A stretch of DNA of 64,000 nucleotides, taken from NCBI GenBank assembly GCA_012845835.1, contig JABAKD010000021.1, positions 3,622,206 to 3,686,205 of the forward strand, given 5' to 3'. The notes below the pieces were generated by a model. The model made no database searches. It had not been told where the DNA came from and worked only from the letters and a program-made list of their open reading frames with translations. This document shows positions 47,401 to 62,400 of the stretch, piece by piece. The translations under genes were made by a program, and so were the position numbers. The stretch's first letter is position 1, and the number at the start of each line of letters is the position of its first letter. The stretch comes from Undaria pinnatifida (taxonomy: Eukaryota; Sar; Phaeophyceae; Laminariales; Alariaceae).

Positions 47401-50400
47401 GGCGGTCAGTGAGATTCGGATCCACGACCCGAAATACCTATGGTCTGTCGAGAAAGCCATTTGTGAAGGAGTTAGAAGGTAATTCGTCCGCTTCTCGCTA
47501 GTGAAAACAGGCTGAACGATGGCATACACAGTCTAACCCTCACAACATGTGCGTCCAACCACGATTGCAACTTGAGCGTATTTTGCACTTGGTACGTGTT
47601 AAAACACAGTACTTACTAATAGTGGGGTGCTCTTCTGAACGCCCTCCCCATTGTCCAATTTGAACGAAGTAAAGCACCGGCGCCATTCTCACGGCATGGC
47701 ATAGTGGCACACTAGTGTAACCAACATTCCCGTTGTATTTTGCTTTACGCACCATTGTCAAAAGGGATGAACTAATGCCCTGCATCTGTGCATTTGCGCA
47801 TTTCAACTTGATCTTCAAATAGTTTTTTCAGACTTTGAAGGGTCTCAGAATTACTCGGCGTTTATAATGCGCAGTGCTCTGCAGTATCCAACTTCGTTCC
47901 ACAAATATTACTATAGACTTATGCCATAATGTTAGTCGTGTGCAGGACGAGGGATGAGGAACGGCCTCGTAATTACGAGATCTTTCGTCCAACCTCTGAG
48001 TAACATAAATCCATTCGAAAGCTTCTGTCGGAAGAAAACAAAAGCATGTAATCACTGGGCAGCCCCGTGAAAACGAATCGCATAACACTGTGCAAGAACA
48101 GTTCTCAATGTCTCCGCATGACCCAGGTTGCAACAAAAACGTGCCAGTGCTATGCTCACAGCGTAAGACGTCACCGCTCCGGCGAGGGACTCCGCCCCAG
48201 CACCTAGAGCTTCAGCGGTAGAGTCCAGCGCCAGGTACGATTGGACCACGGAAGTCGTGATAACGGCCTGGCATGCGGCGTGTGACAATTGTATGAGTCG
48301 GTGACGTTCGCAGGTAAACGTTGTATGTCGGTTCCATGCCGCGGTTGGAGCTGGTAAGAAGATTCCAGCCTGCACATCAACAGTAAACCCGTTAAGAGGT
48401 GAGCACCTCGGAGGCGTAACGAAGGCTACGGGTAAGGGGATCACTTTGGGGACCTTGGGTTTTGCGGTGGCTCGGGATCACTCGCGCGATTGACTCCCCT
48501 GGTCCTTTGCGATCGTCACAGCTTTCGTGCTGTCTTTTATCTTGCAGCATGAGTCCGCGATGGAGCGGTTAGCTGCGCTGCGCCAAACACACCGCCTTAA
48601 AAATGTTGTTGCCGGTGACGTACAGAGTCGCTCGTGCGAGTGGTGAAAACCCGGAAGTGAAAAAGAGGGGTACACCCTTACGGTAGCCTTGTGCGTATGA
48701 AACATATCGTGGCATGGGCACCGTCAGCCCCCCGGTTAACATGCTCCCACCGCAACAACCTTCTCACACGTGTGCTCCACAACCAACGTGTTCGAGAATG
48801 GTGGCTGCAGCTCCGCACGGGTTACAGCGGTTCCGATCTTACGTCTAGAGTGGTAGATTAGTTAGAGACCAAAAGGAACGCGATGCAACGGTTGTGTGAG
48901 GGTTCAGAGTTTGGGCGGGTTCAGGGCAGTGGAAGGACGGCCAAACAACTGCTCTTCAAGCACGAGGAGCCCATTTAGTTGGACGGTAATTATATAACGC
49001 CTATCGCAACGAAAAAGTACAACCCGATCAAGGATTCTATTGGCTACGACCTAAACCAAACATAGAACACCTTGTAGTAAACCAAAGGCGATGTCCCAAC
49101 CCACCTGAGCAAACACCAGTTGGACATACCTTACCCAAATGCAGCTACTCCGATCTTGCCAAGTTCTCACCTTCAAGGAGAGGAGGGTGGCGAGATCCCC
49201 GGAAGTCGTTTGCTCCGGAGCATACGCCAGCAATCCCAAAATGGCGTTGGTATCTCTGAGGCTATCCGCAGGGTCAACGATAGAGTCGCCGCCAGGAGAT
49301 GGCGACGAAGAAAGATTTGCTAGAAGCGTCGTTACCGATACCTGAGAAGTGGACGGCTTTGATCAGGACAATCGTTTTGATGTTGTGATGAATCAACAAG
49401 GACGCTATATACGTAGATCCACCATCTTTTGACTGACAACATATGTAGTATTTTAGGATGTCTTCAATTCTTTAGTTTTATCATCATCGACAATCGCATC
49501 CCTGCCATGCCCGGACGAAGCACGTGGGGTTTGCACCGACCAGGTAGAAATCGCGTGCACCAAGCGCGAAGCGCCGTGAGGTGTTCGGCGAGTGGCATGG
49601 AGGGCGAGCGGCATCCTCATGGGAACCAACTGGCAGGCGGACTACAGCACCTTGTGCGCACTTTCTTCTGTATCGCATTACAGAACCGGATCACTCAATT
49701 ATCCTCTGTTGTGGCCAATTCTAGCGAGAGCAATCTTTATACATGTTTCTGATTCGTAGGTGCATTATGGTATACTACACACTGCGTGGCATCACCCCTT
49801 TTGGACGGGGTTCAGATTTGCCACTCCACGCAATATAATCTAACTCGATCACCATCTCGGGTATTGCCGAAACATTTAAAAATTCAGAAAGGAGGTACGC
49901 TGGTCGTCTGGCTCCCGTATTAAATAATGTTTTAAATAGCGTCGTGGCCAACCTCCACCGACCCCGTGCCAGGGGAGGGTGGGGGCGAAATAATAAATTT
50001 CTAAATATAATCGCGTTCGCGACTTTGAGGAAGTGCGAACGGTCTAATATGGAGTTGCTGCAGGGAGCGGGGGACGAACCTAAACTAACTACGAGCGTCG
50101 ATACCGACACCTGAGTGGGGGGGGGTTACTGTTTATTTTTTCAGGCCGGTTGGCGCACGTTTTTACGAAGTGGCCCCGATAGAACAGCAGCTGCATTTTC
50201 GCGTTACTATAGCTCAGAAAACGCGGTGGGAAGAGGAGTAAGCGCTACCGCGTACTTCACGGGGTGTGCATCTCATACGGGGGCGCGGGGAAGATCATCT
50301 ACGGCGCTCTGCCGGCGCCGAGGCTGGCAACCGGCGTCGAGGTTTGAGGTTTAAACCAACCTTTCTCAAATTCTCGTGTACGTTTGTCATTTCAAAGCTA

Positions 50401-53400
50401 CCCTGTTCGAGACGCGTGCTACGATAAGGGTGCACCACTTTTTTTCCAGCTTCTGATGAAGTGTTTAGACGCGCTACGAGATAGAGGATGCCGGCGGGGT
50501 GTCCTGTGCGATGCCCACTAAGTCCCTTGAATATCGGCGAGATGCCCATAGGATGCCCACGGGATACTCATGGGATGCCCATGGGATGCCGGTTGGATGC
50601 CAACGGGACGCCCATGGGATACCCACGGGATCCCTACCGGATGCCCGCAGTGAAATGCCCCGTGGGACATATGGAAAATGTAGTGCACTCGTTCATCGGG
50701 CGTTTATGACGCGTGTTACGAAAGAGGTGCACCACTTTTTTTCTAAAACTACCCCTCAATTGGGGAGCTTAAGACCTCTCACAAAAAACAAAATTGAGAG
50801 AAAAAAAAGTTGCTGGCGAATGAGAAATCCCATGTCCTAGATGCACGACGTGAATCGCGCGAAAATAAAATGGCCTATATTTCCTGCGATTTAGCCCAGG
50901 TTAAGGAGCCCCGTCATTCAGAAAACAAGTCAGACAAAAACTGCTACCTCTATCGTAGCACGCGTCCCTGGTTCTAATAGGGTTCTTATAGGGTTGCCCC
51001 TTTACTACCAATAAAATGGTCCAACACTATTCCCAAGGAATAGTAACATAGACGTGGCTCTAGTAGGATACTGCGCGAAATGATTACCTCGTTCGGGGGC
51101 GAGCATGGAGACGACTACCGGTGGGATTCTGTCGGCCCGGAGACCGGTGACGATGGGTCGTGTCTATACCTTAGACGTGTTATACCATATCGTTTTTCTA
51201 CAAGAATCTACGATGTAGATCTGAAGGCGTGCTGAAGAAACCCACCAACGTGTTGGGGGAACAGTACTATTTGATATTGGTGTGTGGACAACTTTAGAAC
51301 TGCAGGAAAGATTTTACGGACACGATAAACTGTATGGAAGGCGTACCTCATTCGGGGGCGTAGAGACGATTACCAATGGGGCTCGGTCGGCCCCGAGGCT
51401 AGTTACCGCGGTCGCTCCGAGGTTGTCCGAGACGTAGGACACGATCGTTATGTTGAACCCGGCGGCTTCGGTGCTAGGTGGCAATCGGGTGGTCAATGTG
51501 TCCGAGGACGATGCCCCCGTGGACAACATCGTTAACCAAACCTCGCTGCGTTTGGAACAGAAAAGTATTTCAAAGAAGGATGTTTGTCGATGCGGGCAAC
51601 ACCCTTAGAGGTTTATAGAGGGGCCACGAGTATTTGTGATTTCGATCAGGAAACGACACATCGTCCGGGTCATATGAATCGTTGTAGTGCAGATAGGCAC
51701 ATTGTACAGCTGAGCCCGACGATTGATCTCTGAATCATAGGTTCGCTCTATTGAATCACAAACGGTGGTTACAACTCACGTACATGAGCTTCTTAGAATT
51801 CAAGAAAAATGATCGGGGGTGTGTCGAGTCATCGATCGTCACTGTTACGTAGCTACGTCGCAGAAACATAGGTCCATAAACGACATAATTGGACATCGAC
51901 CATGCCTTGTTCAGGTTTCCTTTAGTTTTATTCCTTCTGCGGATAGTTATGGGTGATATACTCTGAAGACGATGATGCACATTGTTGGGCGACAGAAAGC
52001 ATACAGCGCGCACGACTGACGAATTGACACTGAAATAATAGAAGGCAACACTAGTATTCACGGTCAAAGGAGATGGTATGAATCTTCTGCGAATTGCAAT
52101 ATTGTCCTGATAATCAACGCAACGGCGTCGTTCAAATTCACCTCGACACCGACAGCACCTCATGCCTTCCATAGGCCAGGCCAAACTTGTAGGACATCGG
52201 CAGATCGTCGAAGTCGTCAATCCACGCAGCGGTCGCCAAGGTCACCAAGTCCTGTCCCGCTACGGCCGTTAGCTGGTTCGAGGTCACGTACCCTCCAACT
52301 GGGGGAGAGTTGGCCTCGAAGGAGAACTCTGGAACGGCGGGAGGAAAAACCAGCAACGGAGTCATGGCACGGGAATGGGTTTTCGAAGATGGGCGAGGGT
52401 ATGTGCTTGAGCCCAAGAGTTTGTGGTTGATGAGACGACTCAACCGAAATAACGGTATTCTAGGTGGTTTCAATAACAATGGTGTTTATAGATGTTTCCT
52501 CTGGGGAGATTGCGATAACAATAATGTTGTCTGCCGCACAAAGCCACCAGGAAGCCTTGAGGGTAAGATCTATCCGACCTACTTACGAAAGACATCGTCA
52601 AAGGTTTTCGAAGTCACGTAAAGGTTTCGAAGGTAAGACCGAGTCCACGGTGTGGGGGGGGGGTTACCCAATGTTTCATTACCTCACGCAAACGCGGCTC
52701 TTCTACTATCGTTTTGTTGCAGCGTAAAATACCATTGGATTCAGGGGGTGGATACCGTCAGCCCGTAGCTAGACTTCGCGTGATCACTCCCGCGGGTGCC
52801 TCTGAGCCACCGAAGGGTACCAGACTACACGTGTCTCCCAAACCGTAGCCTTGCTCGGTATCAGCCTCGAAAACGAACTACGGAACGACTCCAGTGAAAA
52901 CCCGGTACCGGTGCCATGCACGATTTCCCGAGAGTTGCACAAAATCAGTATCCACAATGAATTCGACGGCCACATTATGTCTAGCACGCTCGCCGGGATA
53001 GTAGTTTATAGAACACCAAGACTGCGTGGTTGTGCTTGCCTGCGTAACCGGCCGTCCCGTCCGAGTCGGTTGCCGTGAGGGAAAATGTGTATGTCCGACC
53101 TGGAGTGAACACCCCCGCTCGGGCAACCAAGGTTGGCTCGTAGACGCTGGTGCTGAACACTTCACCCCACCCGATTGACAGGTCAATGTTGCTGTCTACC
53201 TGTTGTCGAGTTGTTGACGGGAGCGTGATTTCCGAGGGAGTATACGCATTAGATTGACGCTTCATGTTGGTTTACGTATGCAACACCCGCGCCATTACGC
53301 GAGTCTTCTAAGGCGCGTTCTGCGAAAGCGGTACCACGATTTTGCTATAATATCGTTTAATTGCTATATTAGGCTCCTTATCCCCAAATCGTCAGAATAC

Positions 53401-56400
53401 CATCCTTGTTCTCAATACTGGTTCGTCGGTTCACCTACATAGGGCACGGGATTTGTTCGCCGGGTTTAATTTTCAGTTTATTTAAAGATAAGTTGTTTCT
53501 AGGCGAGTCGTGCAGAGCTCGTCGAGCGAGAAGCCTCGGATATATTGTCGGCGCACTTTCTCCGTAGCGCGTGTCTATCGGTGAAAAAAGAATCATGTTC
53601 TACCAAACTCCGATCGCAACTAGTTTTTCCAGACAACGGCGGCAATGCATGCTACGGCCTCGGAGCGTCGGATCGATCAAAGGGCCCTTTCTCGCTTCGG
53701 GAGTCAACGTCAAAGCACCTATAAGTAGCTCTGAGAAACGTTGTACCCTTTACCCAACGAAGCATTGAACGGCTTAGTTTCGGCACGAGCAAAATAGAAT
53801 GTAAAGACAAAGGTCAATCGAAATGTTGGCTAGCATATTATCACACACAACCCTTTCTCCGTGATATCGAGGATTTCTGTAACAGCTCATACTAGCAAGC
53901 TGTGGGTGATTACTCGGATCGCGCGTGTTACGGGGTGTGTATGTCTTCGTGAAGGATACAGGTGAGCGACTCTCGTTAGGACTTGTTAGCTAGTACTATT
54001 CAGGGGCCAACAGGCTAATATAAAGGTAGTCAACATCATGTAAGGTGCCTCGTCATGAAGAATTTGTTTCGGCCAAAACGTTCTGCACGTCGTGTCGTAG
54101 CACACGCCATTCGAGGGAAATCGTCCGCCCGAACACGTTGAACCCCAACGTACCCTCCCTGCCGAATATACTTTTCCCTCGTTATCCTGACCTGGGCCCA
54201 TTCGAAGTCGAATCCCGCGTTCACCCGGCTGCTGCAAGAGCCATCGACGGAAGCGGCTGCGCATCCGTACAAAACAATCCTCGTAGACGGGTTGTACTTC
54301 CTCAACACTTCCTGTCACGGTGTATGGGAGGGTATACGCACCGCGATCTCATTTTTTCTCCTGCTTTCTGGAAATGCCTAGGAGTGGTTCACGTTGGAGT
54401 TCATGCTGCCATTTGTTTGGGCGGAAAACAGACTCGAAATGAGTGTCGGGTGGACGTTATGGTTGTCAATACAGTGTAACGGAACATGTTTCGGTACTTC
54501 ACGGGGGTGCCTGGTTCTTCCAAGGTTACAATCCAGGGAGCAGGCTATCATTCCTCGCGGTTTACTGTGACACGTTGATGTGTTGGTATGCACGGTGCAT
54601 CGGAGCGTGTCCGCTGTGCAAATCCAAGTTTACGGCGACATATGTCATTTGACGAGTTGCTATTATTGGCTTGGGATGGAGCTATGACACGGCGTAAATT
54701 TTAAAGCAGAAGATTGATTATCATACTTGTAATAACACGGAATGATGGACCAACGGCAGCAGGGGCAAAATGTCGATTCCAAGTCAGTTCAGGTACCAGG
54801 TACGTACACAACAGAGGCAGCCTACGCGCATAGATTTCCGCGAACATTGATTTATATTATGTTTGATATGATTTTTTTCATCATGTGAATGTTTGTACGT
54901 GATCGACGTTGAGGACCATGCTGCTCATGGAAATATGATAACTATATATTTCCTTAATATCACATTGTCTGCTCCCAAGGTAACCCTGCATTTAGTTTTC
55001 CACCCTCAGCACGATGCAATGTATATTTTCTTGACTGGGTCTAATATTTCTCAACACGACACATCGGCCTTGGTCCATATTTCCTTACCTTTGGGTCGAT
55101 GGATACATGCGGCAACGCCGCAGCTGTGGTGGAGACGGTGCAAGAAGCGTTGTCGCTTCGAAGCTGTGACCAAGCGGCTGCGCCCGCATCGTCAACCCCC
55201 TTGAAGGCGTTAACCGTGAACACGTATTCCACATCTGGAACACCGCGATACCCAAACGAAACCTTCGGTGATGTTGAAATCCGATATTCTACCAGTATTA
55301 ATAGGTAAAACAAGTGGTTCGATCCCTTGGTTGACCTCCGTTGTACACTAATTCTAATTCTGTAAAGGCGCCCAGGACGGCAAAAATGCACCTGTTGATT
55401 TTGAAGCCCCGCCCCTGACGATATAGCCTTCTATTTGTACGAAGGAGGGAGCAGGAGCACCATTTCGTTTCGGGGGATCCTGACATCACCAACCACTCCT
55501 AATCCCCCGAAAACTGATTTTGAGAAATTTGATAGTGTTACCCGATGAGAACATCCCATCACCTAGGGAAACAAAAAACAAAACACATCGCGAAACCAGA
55601 ATGACACTCCGACGATCTAGTTAGTACTATAAATAGTATTAATAATTTGTGGAGCCCAGTTAGTCAGAGCTTGTGACAACTGTCGTAGCACAAGTCTGAA
55701 GGTAAGCGTAATCCGAAGAACCCCGCGGTCTACGTGCGCACCGGAAAAATACCAAAAAAAGAAAGTCATGGAAGTACAACTCTATCATACCGAACAAATT
55801 CTCAGCTGGGGAGCCTCTCCGGTCTGAAAAAATTCACCATATAGCGCTACCTCTATATCACAGATCGTGTAGTATACGTTGGAGGGGAGACGGTCATGCG
55901 CTCCTTCTTATTGATGGGAAAGATTCCTGTCCGAAGGGGCAGCAACGATGAGACTATTCACAGGACCCACTCCTGTAGTGCGTATACGCTCGGAATATCT
56001 GATGAAAATGAAGATCCGACGCCCGATTGGCACATTATTGACAAACGTACGATGCAACAACGAAATCGTTAATAATTAATGAACTATCGAAGACAGCAAC
56101 CAATTCGTACCTCTGTACGCGGAGGGAGGAAGGGGAGTGCCTTCTATGCGACCCCCGATCTGAGCTACGGAAACGGAGGCAGCTAGGCGAACAAAGGGCT
56201 AACAACGGCGATTGATGGGGTCAAGATATCTAAATAATTATTAACAAAAATAACGGATGATGTCCTACTCTCACCGATGGGGAGGGACCCTCCTGGAATT
56301 GACAATATCGCGCCAACAGCCAGCGACGACAGGTCTAACGTGTCCCTACTCGGAGAAAGGCAGGCACCACCCGATTCGTCGGCGCAGTTCCAGGTGTAGC

Positions 56401-59400
56401 TCATTGGAAGGGCGTCTATGCGGTCATCATCGATAGATGTTGATGCGTTCAGATTTAAGTCCTGTCGAGATGCACTCATCATTGTCACGCCGGGCGTGGT
56501 TGGGGAGCGGGGGGGGGGGGAGGCGAACGTAACCGTTTTACGTCACGTTGTTCGAATTGATTCGGTTCGGTGAGGGGTAGATAGGCTCGTCTGCACAGTG
56601 CCAGGGATGGACTATGGGAATGGCGATAATTCTGTCACCATCGACAAGCATTGAATGGTTCACGAACATAAACTGTCGATATTGGTAGGCGCCATTGAAA
56701 TTAGTTGGCACCGAACTGCTAGTGATTACAAGCCACGGGGGAAGAAGAGCGTGCCAAGCACACAATTCCGAGGATTCTCTGGCAGGCAGACCAATAATGA
56801 CAATATTAAAGATAAAACGAGCAGCAGCAGGCCAAACAATGAGTGAAATTGAATACTTTGAATTGTCAACTCTTGGATCTGAATTTGAAGAGCCCCGTTG
56901 GCAGTAACATTCAGTCCCCAAACGCCAGCCCCCCAGACGTCGACGCATTCAGGCGAATGATCTGTCGACGGAAGGCGGGGTACGTGCGCGACGAAAGCCG
57001 TTTGAAACCGGATCGGTAATTACGTGCCACGGTGAAGTTGTGCGCCATCGTGTCTCCCTCATTGATTCGTGGGTGCGCTCGTCACCCTTTCCAAGCGTCT
57101 TAGTTAGGAACTTCAGGCTAATTGAGTACTAGTAAACTAGGGGGGAAATTGAACGATTATGTGACAGGTGGTCCTGAACCCCAAACATGGTGCGCAAGTC
57201 ATCTCGAACAGCAAGAGTAATAGGTCTATCAGATCTTACCTGGGAAACGCCGATCTTCCTCCTTGTTCCACCTGATATTGCCGCTACGATTGGTCCGCTG
57301 ATGATTGAGACTGCGGGATTTGGTAGCGAGGTGGGCATTGCAATGTTGGTGTTCCACCGGTGAGGCAATGTACTCAGAAAACCTAAACCCGATCGCGCTT
57401 CAAGGTGGTATACCTACGTATGTTTCACCCGTGGGTCGACCCACCACTGATATCGTAACCCTAATGTTTCGTCACAAAATGCTGCATAAGCTGCACGACT
57501 TCTCGGGTTCCGCGAGTAGGCCACAACAACTAAGAATCCGGGCAGTGTTCAACCCAGCCAGTGTCACACAAAGAAGTTCACTACTACTGCGCTAGGGCGG
57601 TTGGAGGCGGCACTACCGTGGATACCGATTACCTCGCGTAGCTCGTGCCTACGAATACCCACACAGTAGACTAGCCTCTGGGGGGCACGATGTGAGCTAG
57701 CTATACGGTAGGAAAATCAACCGTTCAGTAGATCAGGGCATAAGTAGTCGTATGTGTCTGATGGATATCAGGTAGATTATCCGTAGGAACAACCATCTAG
57801 AACTCTACGGTCCGGTATGCCAGGGGGCGGGTTGTGCGTTAGCACATTTGTAGAATACGCATCCAGTACACCAGATCATAGAGGGGCTTGCTTGTGTAGC
57901 AGATTCACAGCTCTCAACAGGTAACGAACACTCGACCCAGTCAGTATTCGTTGATATGCGCTGCCACGCCATTTCCTTTTCAACATTCTCATCGCTATCC
58001 CCGTCAGTCCCGCCTACATCTTCTTCCCAACCTCAGTTGTTGATGTATGTGGCGATGAATGCGCGGGTTTCATCGTCGTTAGTGCCGTTGATAGCGGTGT
58101 CTACGCTACTACCTGCATGATCTCCTCATTCCCGTTACTTTTTGTTTTTAATGCCGTGTATACGCGTCCAACTGCATATGTTCATTATTCCTCCTCCGCT
58201 TCCACCGCCTGTTCCTCATACCACATCTCTCCCGCTCACTCGTTGCATGCGCCGTTGTATGTTGCCTTTTTATTTGACCGTTGCAAGCGTCGTCGTAAGT
58301 CCGGTGGTAAGCGCCGATAAAATCGCTTGCTGCACGATTAAATTCTACGTTGTATGTGCCGCCGAATTCGTTGTGCGCGACATGGTTTGCAATGTTTGTG
58401 GTTGTATGCGACAGTTGTGAGCGTTTCATGCGCCGTTAAATGTGTCCGTTTAATGCGTAGTATGCTCCATTGTCGGCGTTGTGGTTTTCATTGCATGTTC
58501 CGTTGTACGCGTTTTTGGTGTTAGTTGTTGCACGAACTTACCTGTACCGTTGTGTGCGCTATGAGTGATATGGTATTATGCGCTATATACGTTATTGTAT
58601 ACGTGAATCTTTGCATGGATTCTATTCACAAATCTATGAAGTATATATGTAGGCGTATTCGTTGCAAGGTTCATTGTATGCGTCCCATGCACCATCTATA
58701 TACCGTCACAAATACACCATCGTATGCGTTGAATACACGGTTGCATGCGCTGTATGATATGCGCTGCATGCGCCATTTTGTGCGTTTTTGTGCACCACTG
58801 GATATGTGACGCAGTCTAAGGTAGGCGCATCTCGCCTAGGATGTAGCTTTCGGTGGCTCAACGCTGCTCGTGCGAGTGCTACCACGTGGCTTCATTATCT
58901 ATACCAGGTATGAAGCATTTGGCATTTTGCCGATGAATGTCGCCATATGAACCGCCACCTTTGAGTGAGTAACAGATCGGCTCCCTCAAATGGCCAACAT
59001 TCTGAAGCGGAAATAGGAAATCGGCTCCTACCGTAGCCTTGCTCGTTATTTCATTCGCATTGTGTGCATTTCATTCGCCGTCGCATGAGGTGTATGTGCG
59101 CTTTCATGCATTGAATCCACCCAATGTATGACCAGTATATATCGTTGTCCGTGCCTTGGTATACGTTTTAAGAGCAATTGTGCGCGTTCACCTGTCACGT
59201 TTGCACCGTTCGACACCCCTCCGAAATCGGCCATCAATTGAAACACGTAAGAGTCTCCCGCAAAGCCTAGAGCGTATCGTGGTATCACGAGCACGCGCGG
59301 GTCTCTGCTCCCGTCGATCATTTCTCCCATCGAATCCGTCGCCGACACGAGGCTCCACGAAAACGAGGCCGTGTTTTGTGTGGTCTCCGCTGTTGAACAG

Positions 59401-62400
59401 GAAGGGACGCCTGTTTCGCTTCGGATCGTTATCGAAGAGCCGCGAGTCCGCTCTAGAGATGACGGTCCCACAACCTTAGCACGTGAGCATTGTCAATGTT
59501 AATGTCAGGAAAGTTGATCGTATACTTGTCCTTTCTGCTGTGGAACATAAAATGACGCCTGTTTCTTGTCGGGTTGCATCGGACGTGCCGCGCGTTCCCT
59601 CCAGGAAGGACGGATCAACAAAAATACATTGAAGTAAACCCAATGTTTTGTTGTTCCTCTGACACTTCGAATCATACTTGTCATCTGACGATGAGCGCCA
59701 TAAGCGTCAACACCGATTACCCGAACACTATGCCGCAAAGAAGAACGAACCAACAAGGGCATGCAAATACTTTATCGCTTGTGCATGTGGTACTTGTGCA
59801 TATTGTGCTCATGCTTGCTCGGGGTATCGAAACGTTTCAGTCGACGCGTACTGTAAAAACGGTAGGGCGTTTTCTCCGAAGCATTTCTGGCTTCCAGTAC
59901 CCCTCCAAACTGGAAACAGTTGTCGTTACAATTCCGTTTATACTTTTTTGTGCTGTTCAACGCACAGCTACTGTAAGCAATCGGATCGTTCGTCGGATGA
60001 AATGTTAACGTGTTCACAAAGCGCAGGTTTTGGGTGAAGCTGTCAAGAACTTCAGCTGCGGGGCCACGAAAACAATCCGGTGCGCTCCCACCGTGGCGTG
60101 TGTCGATGTCACACTCGACACCAATCCACACTTACCTATACAGGACCCACGCTACATTATAGGTGCACTGGGTTACCCAGTCTAAGAATCCCTAGGAAGA
60201 ATCAAGTGGCACCGCCCATATACCCATAACGCTCTCATCACAACATGGGCATCCCATATGCGATAGTTGTGGGATTCATAAGACGTGACAAGTCAATTAG
60301 ACTGCTCTTAAAAGTCCGTGTTATTTTGTTGACGTCTAATCTGGGATACCTTACTGTAGCAAATAAACGTTTTGAGGCTGTGCTCTCTGCCTTTCCCACA
60401 TAAAAACGTGGCGAAAACAATAACGAGCAGGCCAGACAAAAATATCATTACCCAAATATAACCCAAAATGGTCTTGTTGGACGCCATTGTGTTTCAACAA
60501 TTGAGCATCTCCTCCAGTTATGTAGATTCCATTAATCTAAACCGGTTCGTCCAAAAAGTGATACCTCTACCGAAGCATGCTTGCGAGCAAGAACGCACTG
60601 CGGAGACGTAGTTGCCGTTGCCCCGTCCCCCACCGATCGCCCAACTGTACCAATGCTTTTACCCCAACACGGACTTATGCCGCGGCGTAGGTGAACATAT
60701 CTTCCCTGAGGCCCCTCACCGGGGTTTTTCAATACCTCATCGAGATCGACTCTGGCCAAACGAAATCTACCGTATACAACGTGATGAACAAACTCCTAGT
60801 CTGTTATACGTACGAAACAAAGACTGTTGCAAGACACGAACGGGTTTTTATCACTGTTGGGCAGGTTTTCATTCAGTCGACGAGCAATTCAATCATAATG
60901 TTTTGTCAACCATACATAGTGGGTTATCTCTATCATAATAGCGCTTGTCCACAGCAAGCTATTACGGGGCAACATATATATATATATATTACTTCTCGTA
61001 GGATAACATGGTGTAGGCACACACAAACCGAGTTGGTCCGCGCACGATAGACACTTCCTATTTCAAATACTATTGGTCGAAAGCCTTCTTCCCAACTCTA
61101 TCGAAGTTAACTGGTCGTGCATTCGTGCATAGGAAACATAAAAATGCCGATGCATCAGGACGGTTGGGGCGGAACACCGCTGTGTTCCCTGTTTCTATAG
61201 GGGAGGGTGTTTAGACATTGCAAGACGCGACAAGAAGTCCCTGCGATGATTCACATAACTCCACCCCAGCCTCAAACGATCTCCTTCGATTCTTCAACTA
61301 ACCGGGGTCGATAAAACAAGTCGATTGTTTTGCGTTCCACATTTGGATAATGTAATATCCGTCGTGGAAACTCAATATACCTCGAGGCCCGGTATCAAAG
61401 CACGGAACCTGTTTCGATATGATATTTTCTAGAAAAAAACTTGTATATTTCGGATATCGATGCATCTAAAAGCAGGATAACACATCCACCGACACGGTTG
61501 TTCCGGCAAGAAGTTCCTGTGGGAGCTTGAACGCCGTAGGCCCCGCCTCTGCAGATCTTCTTCGGTTCGCATGTGAACGCCTTCGATATGATATACCATG
61601 GTAGTATTTACTCGATAATTCACACTTCGATGGTGATATGTCAATCACCATTGCCACTCGTTTGGACACGACGCCCGACAATACCATTGACCCGTACCTT
61701 GACGGCAAGAAGTTCGCGAGGGGACTTAAACACGGTAACCGCTGCCTCTGCAGATCCCCCAAGCATAGTTACCACTTGCAGCACGAACTCGTACATCGAC
61801 CCTTGATTCAGGTAGTCGCTTGGAATCACCACCGTTAGGTTTTTCTGTGAGCTGGCCTGCAGGGAAGTCGATCGGATGGATGGTCCAGGGGCGGCGGTAT
61901 AATCATGGCATGGTATTAGTTGTTTTGAGACAGCCTGCGATAAGTTATCCCAGAGGGAGACTCAGGAAAGGGGGAGGGGGGCGGGGTGCTTGGTGCTATT
62001 TTGGTTAAGTCTTCTGTCCGCCGGCCTGCGAGAGGTTCGACCGGAGCGAGGGGCACAGGGGGGTACTCACTTGGTTGTCGCCATCGTTGGGTTCTTCCTT
62101 CAGCTGGTTTGCGAGCAGTTATAGAAGGGGGAGGAGGGGTTGCAGATGGGGTTCGATGGATATTTCGGTACTTCCTCAGTGGAGGAGTCATGACTGGGAA
62201 GAGGGGGTATCTTTGGGCCCACTTGAGTTTCTGATTGTCGGGCAAGGTCCCTCATCAACCGAAGAGTTACCCAAAACATTTTGCACACCCTCTTTGTGCT
62301 TGACTCCGCTCATCCTTGTTTGTGGAGTCCGCGAGTACGTTATGGCACAGAAAATGTAGTATTCTGGTGAGGTGTAGAGCTCCACACATACCACAGTTAC

